From the NCBI GenBank assembly GCA_026826555.1, contig JAKSZT010038599.1, positions 2,775,040 to 2,839,039 on the forward strand: a stretch of DNA of 64,000 nt, in the 5' to 3' direction. Source of the stretch: Tolypeutes matacus (taxonomy: Eukaryota > Chordata > Mammalia > Cingulata > Chlamyphoridae). This document shows, piece after piece, positions 34,265-44,800 of the stretch. Below the pieces are notes generated by a model. That model was not told the DNA's origin, searched no databases, and saw only the letters and a list, made by a program, of their open reading frames with translations. The translations under genes and the position numbers were made by a program. Position 1 is the stretch's first letter. Each line of letters begins with the position of its first letter.

Positions 34265-35216
34265 AGCCTTAATTTCCCATTCCCTAACCGACCCCCTCAT
34301 TCCCTGGCAACCCATATTTTAGATTTTGACTCTATGAGTTTCCCTATTATAATTGTTTTAGAACAGTGAGATCATACTGTATTTGTTCTTATGAGTCTGG
34401 CTTATTTCACTCAATATGATTTCTTCAAGGTTCATCAATGTTGTAGCAGAACTACAGTCCTTTTTATGGCTGAATAATGTTATATTGTATATATATACCA
34501 CATTTTATTTATCCCTTCATTGTTTGATGGACACTTGGGTTAGTTTCATCTCTTCTCAATTGTGAATAATATCTCTATGAACATCAGTGTGCAAATATCT
34601 ATTTGAGTCCCTGCTTTCACTTCTTTTGGGCATATACCTAGTAGTGGTATTGCTGGAACATATAGTGATTCTATAGTTAACTTTCTGTGGAACCACCAAA
34701 CTGTCTTCTACAGTGGCCACACCACTTTACATTGCCACCAGCAATGAATGAGTATTCCTATTTCTCTGCATCCTCTCCAATATTAGTAATTTCCCCCTTT
34801 TTAAAACAGTAGATATTCTAATGGATGTGAAATGGTATTTCATTTTGGTTTTCATTTGCATTTCCCTGATGATTAATGATTTTGAGCATCTTTTTCTGTG
34901 CTTTTTGACCATTTGCATATCTTTGTTGGAGCAATATCTATTCATGCCTTTTACCCATTTTTAAATTGGATTGTTTTTCTTTTTGTTAAGTTGAGGATTT
35001 CTTAATATAATCTGGATATTAAATCTTTATCAGATGCATGTTTTCCAAATATTGTCTCCAATTGTGTAGGTTGTTATTGTACTTTCACAATGAAGTCCTT
35101 TGAGGCACAAAACTTTGTAATTATGAATAAGTCTCATTTATTTGTATTTTTCTTTTCTTGCTTTGGGTATAAAATCTAAGAAACCATTTCCTAATGCAAG
35201 GCTTTGAAGATGCTTA
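34265..35216 (-). mobile_element. Inverted 5' part of an L1 insertion (ORF2 end and proximal 3' UTR)
   Basis: Minus-strand L1 text runs from the 3' UTR at left (TCCCTGGCAACCCATATTTTAG) into ORF2 (CATTGCCACCAGCAATGAATG region near 34735, then ORF2 text to about 35210). At 35216-35217 it switches abruptly to plus-strand L1 3' UTR. The two halves are adjacent pieces of one L1, judged against the intact order at 11860-11950. This is the twin-priming pattern. All frames are broken (34727-34945 is the longest ORF2 remnant). Confidence 0.82.
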
Positions 35217-35597
35217 AGAACCGTGGGACTGGTCCTATTTAGAATGATACAAATGTTGAGGTAATGGATGGTGGAGATGTAGCACAACACTGAAAAGTTA
35301 ATTAATAGCACCAAATTTTATATCTGAATGTAGCTGAAAAGGGAAATGTTAGGTTTTATATATGGTGATAGAATAAAAATTTTAAAATATCTATGGAGCT
35401 GCACTACAAAAACAGTGAACCCAATGTTAAGTCATGGGCTAGAGCTAATAGTACAATTATAATTGCACTTTCATTGACTATAACAAAAGTACTTACTACA
35501 CCAAAGCAAGGCTTTAATAATAGGGTAATAATGGGAATTCTATAATTTATGCATAATTGTTTGGAAACTCACAATTTCTTTAATTAAAAAAAAAAAA
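35217..35597 (+). mobile_element. Plus-strand 3' part of the same 5'-inverted L1
   Basis: GGTAATGGATGGTGGAGATG onward matches the older L1 3' UTR at 11945, through to a poly(A) at 35586-35597. It joins the inverted part at about 35216. CTTAG occurs on both outer flanks (34243 and 35598), a weak candidate for the target duplication. Confidence 0.82.
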
Positions 35598-37797
35598 CTT
35601 AGAGAATATGGGTCCCCATGCCAATATGACTGTGAAGTTGGTAATGGAATGATGATAAGGTCCTATCTGATGATATCCATTTTCTAAATGAGTTTTGGGG
35701 CAAGATCACCAGCTATGAGTGAAGAATAGAGGCAGTATGGGTGATTTGAAGAGAAATTGAAGATACAAAATAGTTATCTGTGAGCAAGAGAAAAATTAAT
35801 TTAATGTAAACACCATTGGATTATCTGGTAGTGTAGCTTGTTTGAGATTTATGTTCTTGAATTTAAGATGAAACCTCTCAGTTAAATGTATAATGTGCCA
35901 TAGCAACTTTAGGAGGGTGGAAATTTGGGTTCAACCGTAGTTGGGATTTAATGAGTACAATGGAAGGAGAAAAAGATAAGGTTTTAAGTGTGTTCTCTAA
36001 CCTGGCCATGTATTGAAATAAAAACAAAGGATAATGATCATTATGAAAAATTGGTTTTGTTAGAAATTTGGAAGTTTTAACAAAGTAGAAAAACCATTTC
36101 AATGTAGTTCGTAGATTAAATTAGCTGGAAGAATAGAATAGATGATCTATTTAGATATTGTAAAATTAAGGTTTAACTGGAGTTAAAGTTATTAGACATA
36201 AGAAGTTCCAGACTTTTACTATGAGACTGGACTAAGGAAAATTAGAGGAAAAGATGTCAAGGTGCTGAGAAAACTAATTATTAGATGGGTCTTACATATG
36301 GATAATACATTTATAATAATTACAAGGATAGAGGTAAAGAGGAAAACCTTGCTGAGCAATTTATTTTGGGGAAATAAGCAGGAGATCTGTAAATGACAGC
36401 AAAGGGACTGGGTAGATGGTGCTGTCCCTGAGGGAATGAGCTATAGTGGAGTTGGAGCTTTTGAAGGAGGATAGCAATGTACCTTTACAAATTGGAGGAG
36501 GAAAAGTAACAAGAATAACAACAATTAAAAATACTCCATTTTAGCAGACTAGAGGGAGGTGGTGTCCTTAGGAGATTACAACATTCAATTATTGCCAAGA
36601 GGAGGAAGAAACACTTACAGGAGGTGTTAAGCATATAGAGAACTTTGCTGATCAGAGATTTAGAATGTTAGCAGTTAAAATAAAATGGTTTTTGTGAGGT
36701 TCAGGAAAGGTGGAGGAGGAGGATTAGATGAAACCAGGCGATATTGAAACCTTGGATGGAGAAAGATTTTCTTAAAGACCTGAATTTATGATAGTGGGTC
36801 AGAAAGACAGATGTGAGAAGAGATGAAATAAATCTTAAGAGTTCCTTACAGGAGGGTTTATGCTTGGTTCATGCTTTCATAGAAGTGTAGTTTTATACTA
36901 CCTGGTGATTTATTTTGAAGTCCTGATGAGATATGAGGTAGTTTGAGGCAAGGCCAATAATTGTCAAACTGTCAATAGTGTAATGAATCCCCCTTTTTTA
37001 CTCCATAGTTATTTGTGAAAATATCAGATACTAATAATGTCCTTGTCACTTTGGAAATCTGGAGCGCTTTGCTAAACATCTAAAATATACCCTCTAAATT
37101 ATGCTAATAGGAGGTTAAAATAAAACAACAACTCAAAACTAATAGGGTAAATTTTAATATACACATTAATTTATTAATATCTAAAGCAAAATCCCTTAAA
37201 TTTTTGCTGCATTCCCATCTCTATAAAGATGAAAACACACCCACACATACACACACAAACACACTAACACACAAAGAATGAATTGCCTAAAAACATCAAA
37301 ACCTTAAAAATCATTGGATATCATATAATTTGAAACCTGTGCTGATAACATTTTTGATGTGGGTTAGGAAATATGGTACTTTTATTACCCCATAAAAAGT
37401 AAACTATGTAACATCTTTTCTTAATGAGATGATATGAAGTTTTACTATGAAACCATTACCCCAAAACAGCTAAGATCTATTTTACTTCTAAAATTTGGAT
37501 TTAATCCAGAACAATTATATTCCTTGAATCCACAATGCTAATATCATTGCTACTTAAGTTTTAAACTCAAGGAAAAGTGGTAGATGCTATTAAATAAGAA
37601 TTTGCTATATTTCACCAATACTTGCACTCCATATCAATTTTAACTAATCTTTGGACCCACTTGAGAGTTCTCTGCTTTGACAACTCTCTAAAATATTCTG
37701 TATAAGTGTTTGGATTTTGAACACTATTGGGTTTAATATTCAAAAATGACTAAAGCAAGATGGTAGCTTTATGACTTATATAAGCATGCCTGATATA

Positions 37798-37848
37798 TTT
37801 TAAGTCAAATAATTAGAATGCTTCCACAGCTAATTATTTGACTTAAAA
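37798..37848. repeat. Perfect 18-bp inverted repeat with 15-nt loop
   Basis: TTTTAAGTCAAATAATTA at 37798-37815 and its exact reverse complement at 37831-37848 flank a 15-nt spacer. Both arms are AT-rich. It could be a cruciform or RNA hairpin, or the remains of a small inverted-repeat transposon. No target duplication is obvious. Confidence 0.85.
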
Positions 37849-37974
37849 ATAGATTTCTTTAATTGCCATTAGTTTTAAAGCAGTTAAGTGTATTGCAATA
37901 ACCTAAAAAAAATCATGGTTGAACTAAGATATGAAGATAATAACCAGATAATTTATGACTGTTTACTATTATTT

Positions 37975-38165
37975 AAGTGCTTTACATGAATTAATTCCTT
38001 CAAATCTCAGCTTAACCCTACTAGGTGAAGCATTATTATTATTACTATTTTACAAATTAGGAAACTGAGGCATGGAAAACTTGCATATTTGCCCAAGATT
38101 ACACATCTAGTCAGTTGTACACCAGGATCTGAACTCTGGCAATTGAATTTAGCACTCATATCCCT
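37975..38165 (-). repeat. MIR SINE remnant
   Basis: ATTACTATTTTACAAATTAGGAAACTGAGGCATGGAAAACTTGC then GCCCAAGATTACACATCTAGTCAG (motifs TTAGGAAACTGAGGCATGG and GCCCAAGATTACACATCTAG) is a clear reverse-oriented MIR, one of the best preserved in the window. Confidence 0.9.
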
Positions 38166-38375
38166 AAAAACATAACTTTCCTGCCCTTTGAGATATTAAA
38201 ACTCAATATGATTTTTAATGAAATATTAATTTTCATAAAATTGAATTGAGGTGAATAAAACAATGTGAATTGCTCTTTTTTTTTCCCAGTAGAATAGTCA
38301 TAGAGTTACACCATGGAAACAATAAAGGAAAAAAGACTGGTGAAGTCTGCAAATGTCAAGAGGTATAAAACACAT

Positions 38376-39534
38376 TATAGCAGTTTGATATTGTTTATGA
38401 ATTTCAAAAATTGATGTTGGATTGTGTTTGTAAATGGGTCAGTTCCTCTGGGCATATTTGATTGTACTGGAATCAGAGATTTTACTATTACTTGAGTGAG
38501 TTGTTATTAGGGCTTTTATTGGGCCACGTCCATGGGAAGTTGCATTCCGCCCCTTTGGTGGGTGGGCACTCACAGAGAAAAACAATACAGCAGAGGAGTG
38601 AGTTAGAGTTTTGATGCAGAGCCTGGGGATATAAAGACACGGAGAAGGAGGACACAAGAGTTTTAATGCTGGAGCCCCAAGTAGTAAATACACAGAGAAA
38701 CAGATACATGAGTGAGTGGTATAGTGACCACTTACTTAAAATAAAAGTTCTGAAGACAGAAAGTTGGACTACAGGCAGCAGTAATTTATTTCTTTCTCAT
38801 GAGAAAGGGAACACACTCAGGCTAATGGAAGTGGGCAAGTGCACGGGATCAGTGCAAGAATAAAGACTATATAGTTCCTCTGATGCAATGTCCCATTTTC
38901 CTCCTTCTCCAACCTTACCCATGTACCATTGGCTGGGAGTTGTGGGCTTACAATTTTAGGCACGAAAACTAACCCAATCCTAAGGCAAAAAGTGTAAGGG
39001 TAAGTTCTCAGTGTCCAAATTCATCCCCTTTACTGATATGGGTTTTTGGGGAAGTGACTCGAACAAGAATGTGGGAGAATTAGATAAGTGGGAACAGGGA
39101 ATTCAGTTTGAGAAGAGGCCACCCTTTGTTCTATTTCTCTCATGAGAAAGGAGAGAAGGCTCCATTACACATGGCAGAGGCCTCAGGAAGAGAAATGAGC
39201 CATTTGCCTGATAGTTTACAGCTGGCCTTGTGGAGAGACCAGAGCAGCTGAGCCAGAGAGAAAGGAGCCTGGAAGAGAGACGAGGCTTATTCCATCTGAG
39301 AGCTGATATTGGAAGAAGGTGGGACCATGGAGCCTTAAGAGGAAGGGGAAGCCTGGACTCTTGCAGAAGTTGGCAGCCATCTTGCTCCAACATGTGGCAA
39401 CAAACTTTAGTGAGGGAAGTAAATTACACTTTATGGCCTGGTAACTGTAAGCTTCTACCCCAAATAAATACACTTTATAAAAACCAACCTATTTCTGGTA
39501 TTTTGCATCAGCACTCCTTTGGCTGACTTACACA
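38376..39534 (+). repeat. 5' LTR of the second MaLR element, interrupted
   Basis: Starts TATAGCAGTTTGATATTG, ends GGCTGACTTACACA, with AATAAATAC near 39463. Its length over the 3' LTR is explained by the insertion 38713-39140. Without it the two LTRs are almost equal in length (about 725 bp). Frames on both strands (38439-38709, 39103-39526) are LTR text. Confidence 0.85.
38713..39140. mobile_element. 428-bp insertion of unknown type in the 5' LTR
   Basis: Comparison with the 3' LTR and the 5137 LTR shows a block with no counterpart. CATGAG stands on both sides (38707-38712 and 39141-39146), which is consistent with a 6-bp target duplication. The insert starts TGAGTGGTATAGTG and includes an AATAAAG near 38861. 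A 6-bp duplication and a TG start would suit a solo LTR of another retroviral class, but the right end is not CA, so the class stays open. Confidence 0.6.
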
Positions 39535-41071
39535 GAATTTGATACCAGTGAGTGGGGAAGTGCTTTTACAATTACCAAAATGCTGGAACAGTTTTATAAA
39601 TCAGTAAGGGGTATTTTTTGGAGGAATTGTGAGATGTTTGACAGAAAAGGCTTATAGTGCTTTGAAGAGACTTTTTATGATGGCTTAGAAGTAAATGATG
39701 AAACTATTATAGGAAACTGGAGGAAAGTCGATCCATGTTTTAAAGTCAAAAAGAACTTAGCAAGATTAACTCCTGATGTTCTATGTAAGGCAGAATTTGA
39801 ATATGATGAACCTAGGCATTTCGCTGAAGAACTTTCCAAAGTAAACTTGGAGATTGTGGCTTGGCTTCTTCTTGCAGCTTATAGTAAAATGCTAGACGAG
39901 AGAGATAAGCTGAGATTGGAACTGTTGAGCACACAGAAAACAGAAACTGATTCTGGAACTTCCAAGTCTCTGGAAATATAGCCTCCAGACAATAGTGCCC
40001 CTTTTGAGAACTTAACTAAATCTGGAACTTGTAAATCAGGATGGAAAATGCTGATCTAGGAAAGACTTGTGGAAAGCCTTACTGTCTGATGGTTTGGTTT
40101 ACTGCTTCTTCCATGTTATACTAATAAGCTCTTTGAGAGAGCTATATGAACAAAACCACTGTCAGGTTGAACTAAAAGGGACATGTAGGGAAGAGATGGA
40201 AGGGGAAACAGCTTTAAGAGGAAAACCATGAAAGCTGATATCTGGAATTAAGACATTGCCTTGGGCCAAGAGAGGAACCCCACTCATGTGTATAGAGAGG
40301 GTGAATTTACTCCAGCAGTGAAGAAAGTGGATATTCCTGCCTGCTGTTCAGGGAGAGTTTTGCCACCCCAGGGTACAGAGAGGGTAGAACACATTCCCCA
40401 AGGATTAGGGAGGTTGGTGTCAACAACACATAGGTGTGAGAGAGGTGGGCCTATCCCCCATGGATTAGGGAAGACCAGATTGCCAACTCATTGCTCTGAA
40501 AGCATTGGGCCCTGTATACAAAAGGTTAGGGAGGATGTTGTCTTCACTTCACTGTACTAGGGGGGTTAAGACTCTGACCCAAAGATTGGGTAAAGTATGG
40601 CAATCACCCCAGTGCTCTTTGAGGGTGAGGTCTGGAGCTCAGTCGCCACCCAGAAGCTTGATGAGGGTGGAACCAAGAAAATGGCCTTTGGGCAAGCCTA
40701 TGGAAAGGGTGGGTCCTCATGAGGCCTCAGGGAGAAAAAACCATCATCTTGAGAACGACTCTCAGACTTTGAAATTGAATCGAGTATGCTCTGCAGCTTT
40801 ACTGAACTGTAAGGACCCATAACTCATATTTCCCTCCCAGTTGCTCCTTATGGTAATGGAAATGTTGATCCTTTGTCTGTCCATTTGTGTATTGGAAGCA
40901 GGAAAGTTGTTTTGTATTAATAAGTTTCAGAGACCTACAGTCAGACAGCACTTTGCCCTAAGACAAACTGTTTTTCTATAAACTGACTGTGATGTGATTT
41001 TTACTTAGCATTCCTACTGAAATAAGTGTTTCTGAATATTGTAATGTCTTTTTGGAATTCAGAACATGGAG
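39535..41071 (+). other. Interior of the second MaLR element, with ~60-bp tandem repeats
   Basis: A non-coding interior homologous to 26218-27704 (shared CAAAATGCTGGAACAGTTTTATAAAT-type start and the ATTTGGAACTTG and GGTAGAACACA blocks). From about 40370 to 40600 a repeat of 59-61 bp recurs, marked by (G)GGTTAGGG or GATTAGGG: its GGG ends lie at 40410, 40470, 40531 and 40590. The frame 40261-40560 runs through it. No protein domain is recognised and no retroviral gene is intact. Confidence 0.72.
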
Positions 41072-41797
41072 TGTAAGAGTTTGATATTTTTTTGAATTCC
41101 AAAAATAAATGTTGGATTGTGTTTGTAAACTGGTCTTTTCTTCTGGGCATATTAGATTGTATTGGAGTCAGAGGTTTAATTTTACTTGATTGAGTTGTGA
41201 TTAAGGCTTTGATTGGGCCACATCAGTGGGACATAGAGCCCCACCCCCTTGGTGGGCAGGGACTCACAGAGAAAAACAATGCTGCATAGGAGTGAGTTAG
41301 AGTTTTGATGCAGAGCCTGGGGAAGTAAAGACATAGAGAAGGAGGACACAGGAGTTTTAATGCTGGAGCTCTGGGAAGTAAATACACAGAGAAGCATATA
41401 CATGGGGAAACAGAGGAGGCTCCATTAGACATGGCGGAGTCCCTGGGAAGAGAGACAAGCCGCTCACCTAATAGTTACAGCTGGCCTAGTGGAGAGAGCA
41501 GAGCTTCTGTGCCTGGAGAAAAATGAGCCCCACGAGAGAGGTGAGACTTATCCCAGCTTACAGTTGATATTGGAAGAAGCTGGGACCAAGTAGCCTTAAA
41601 AGGAAGAGGAAGCCTGATACCTTATAGATGTTGGCAGCCATCTTGCTCCAACATGTGGCAACAGACTTTAGTGAGGGAAGTAAATTACGCTTTATGACCT
41701 GGGAACTGTAAGCATCTACCCCAAATAAATACTCTTTATAAAAGCTAACATATTACTTGTATTTTGTAATCAGCACCCCCTTTGGCTGACTAATATA
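41072..41797 (+). repeat. 3' LTR of the second MaLR element
   Basis: Starts TGTAAGAGTTTGATAT, ends GGCTGACTAATATA, with AATAAATAC near 41725. It pairs with the 5' LTR, and the flanking CACAT completes the target duplication. Confidence 0.87.
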
Positions 41798-41802
41798 CAC
41801 AT

Positions 41803-44800
41803 ATTCTCAAATTACATCTGTAAAAATAATGGGGAGAGCAATATTTGCTTAATAACTGAACATCAGGACAGAAAATAAATAATTCATTGATTTTTTTAAG
41901 ATGTCCCACTCATATATTGATAAATGAATGCATATTGATTTGAAAACATTTGGGTTTTTGACATAGTCTACATATCTGAATATAAGTTTTAATACCTAGG
42001 GCAATAACAGTGACATGGTTTTGCTTATTTGATTAAATGATAAAAAATTTTTATCAATACATTTTATCCCTTTGGTATTAAATCTCTACTGAATAATATC
42101 TGCTTTATACAGATTAACAATTTTAATTTGTGATGGGAACAACAATAAATTTTTAAAGAGATAAATACATAAAGCAACCTTTTCCCCCCAATGTTACTGT
42201 AAGTATATCTTATGTGGGTCATAGAAGTATTTGTTGTATATCTGTAATTCAAATTTAACTAGGAGTACTATATTTTTATTTCTTAAATCTGGCAACCCTT
42301 TCATCCTCAATTTTATCAGCCATTAATCTATTTTATCTTTAACATAACTTCAGATTTAAATTTCTGAATTTCTGCTTTAATTTATTTTCATGAAATAATG
42401 AAGTTGCTATATATTTCAACTAATAGTCACTATAGCAAATGGTATTAATGAACAAAATGTAGTATATTTTTTATTGTATTAGCAGGGCTAAATATCCACA
42501 CTCATAGAAATTGATTCCATTTTATAGGTATCCGTACATATTCAGGCAAAAAAAAAAAATAAATAAAGCAGATATCATTTACCATAGTTAATGGCAAATT
42601 ATTTTGAAGAAAATAACTTTATTGTAGGAATTTAGATAAAACTATGTAAAAGTATACATAAATGTGTAGCTTCTTACTGCAGAAACCCATGCTTTGTAAC
42701 TGTTTTAATTTTATTTTTAGCTTGTAATCATTCACCCTTTCATTCAATTCTCATTGTTAATTTGAACAGATAATTTAGAAAGACTGGTGAAGCACAAAAT
42801 GTATTTGTCTTGTTAATTTTGCTAACAATTGGATCTACAAGAAGAGTACATTATCCTAAATAGCTGTGACAGCTGCCTACTTAAAAGCATGAATTCTTCA
42901 TTCAGCAAATAATCTTCGAAGAGAAGATATAATGTTTCCACTTTGTTTTCATAACTCTTTGCTTAAAAAAATAACGCTATACAAACCATTACTAATGTGG
43001 ATTATATATGCCCAGAAAAAATTCTTATAAAATTTATAATGGCCATTTAGGAAAACTGAAAAAAGAGAGAATCTCTAGATTGTAAAAACTTCATAATCCT
43101 ATAAAATACTATAATCTTAGAGACTTCAAAATAGTATACATTCTTGCTTCCAGAACCATCTAGATTAGACAGCCCATATTTACTTTTTGAAGAGAAAATA
43201 GGCTCCATTGTCTCCCTGAGTAATAGGTCATTTTGTATTGTGGACAGAGAAGAAGTTCATCATATTTGAAAACATTCTTAGGAAAAACTGTACCTTTTGT
43301 ACTATCAGTTCTGATAATTAAAAAATTCCCAAATCTGATTATCATTATAATAAGTAATGGTTTTATCTCATTTTTTTTTCTTTCTCAGAAACTGCTTAAG
43401 TGCTAAGTTCAAGCTTTCGTCATAAAAGTAACAGCATGCAAAAAATAAAAATAAAGAAAAGATAATTTATAAAGCACTCAATTCTATGACAATAAAAAAA
43501 CTGCTAGAAATGTTACCTTCCCTTTTCCTATTTATTTATAGCTATATATGTAAATCATTTTACGACACATATAATTTTCATCCTGTGATTTATAGGATGA
43601 AATAATCAATTGTGAATTATTGATTATTCATAATTGTGAATAATCGTTTATGCTATGAATTATTAGTGAAATGGGTACACAGTTGAATGAGTTAAAATAT
43701 ATTTATATCTATTTATTTATTCATTTTGATATACATAAGGTGCATATTTGGAGCTTATGGGTATTTTACAATTTTTTTAAGTGGTAAATGCTTCTTCTTG
43801 TGGAAAACTCCCTTTCTTTTGGAAAGGTAGCCAAGACTGGCCTTGTAAGTTTTATAGAAGAAAAGGAAATGTCTACTCATTTTCCCTGGAAATAAAGTCA
43901 TTCTGTATCTAACTATGAACATTTCAAATTGAGATATGTGTTTTGTTAAATAAGGTTAATTGGGCTATGTTTACACTGACTTGAAGAACTACATAGTGTT
44001 TTCTCTAACTTTAGATTTTGACTAGACTGCTAAAGTCCATTGTCTACTACATCTGTTATTTAAATTTGAATACTCCAGGGTTTGAATAATTAGGTGAGGC
44101 TAGTAGTGTCCTATGAAAGAAATTTCATGTGATTGTCAATCATTTCCTCTTCTTCTGCAAGCAGATGTTTGAACACAAATTAAAGGGTTGAACATTCCCT
44201 TTGCTATGTTTGGTGAGTTCCAGGACCATAGGAATCTTATAATGAGTTTAGGAAATGTGAACAACTCACTTATGACATGTAAATAATTCTCAGTACTGTG
44301 GTCTGTTAGGACTGATGTTCTGGTAAAGTTTGGCAACACAGTTGAAAGAGAACTATATGTTTGACAAGATTGGTATGAGAAGCATCTTAGAGTGTTGGTG
44401 TCTTCTTGACTAGCAAAGGATAGTAAAATGGAGAGCAAGTGGACACAAGAATCAATGACAGCTATAAATAATTTTTGAAACATGTAAGAATGAATCCAAG
44501 ATTAAAAAAAAAAAAAGTGGTATAAAAATCCTGATGGTGTTTTACCATTTCACTAGTAAAGAGCTACCAAATCCATTTTTATTTTTAAGTCTTTATCTTC
44601 TGAAGCATTTTTCATGAGAATATTTTATTTGTCCTGGAAATAATTGGAAAAATATAATTCACTTACAGAAATTTTCCTATTGTCCAAAAGATTTTTTTTC
44701 TTAGCAAATATTCAAGCAATTTTAACTCAGGCTAGATTGAACAAACATTTGATTTTTCCTCTGGATATTTGGAATCATATCTATACTACCTTATTGCCTG

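Larger units (their letters stand above)
35598..38370. other. Unique region without a gene
   Basis: AT-rich non-coding sequence holding an AC-rich repeat (37230-37275), a perfect 18-bp inverted repeat (37798-37848) and a MIR (37975-38165). The minus frame 35878-36102 has no recognisable domain. No exon or RNA gene is supported. Confidence 0.55.
38376..41797 (+). mobile_element. Second two-LTR MaLR-type endogenous element
   Basis: Same-oriented LTRs at 38376-39534 and 41072-41797 flank a 1.54-kb interior. The whole is bounded by a perfect 5-bp duplication CACAT at 38371-38375 and 41798-41802. The interior begins GAATTTGATACCAGTGAGTGGGG, close to the remembered start of MaLR interiors (split here as GAATTTGATACC and AGTGAGTGGGG). 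There is no intact gag, pol or env. The 5' LTR carries a separate 428-bp insertion. The LTR family is the one at 5137-5717. Confidence 0.9.

Noticed and set aside
43565..43650. Cluster of AATTGTGAAT and ATTATTC repeats as a hairpin element
   Set aside because: Only short imperfect arms and direct repeats in AT-rich DNA, not above what such composition gives.
44136..44483. 115-codon minus-strand frame in unique DNA
   Set aside because: No domain, no upstream promoter or splice signals that I can support, and AT-rich surroundings. A frame of this length is expected by chance in 64 kb.
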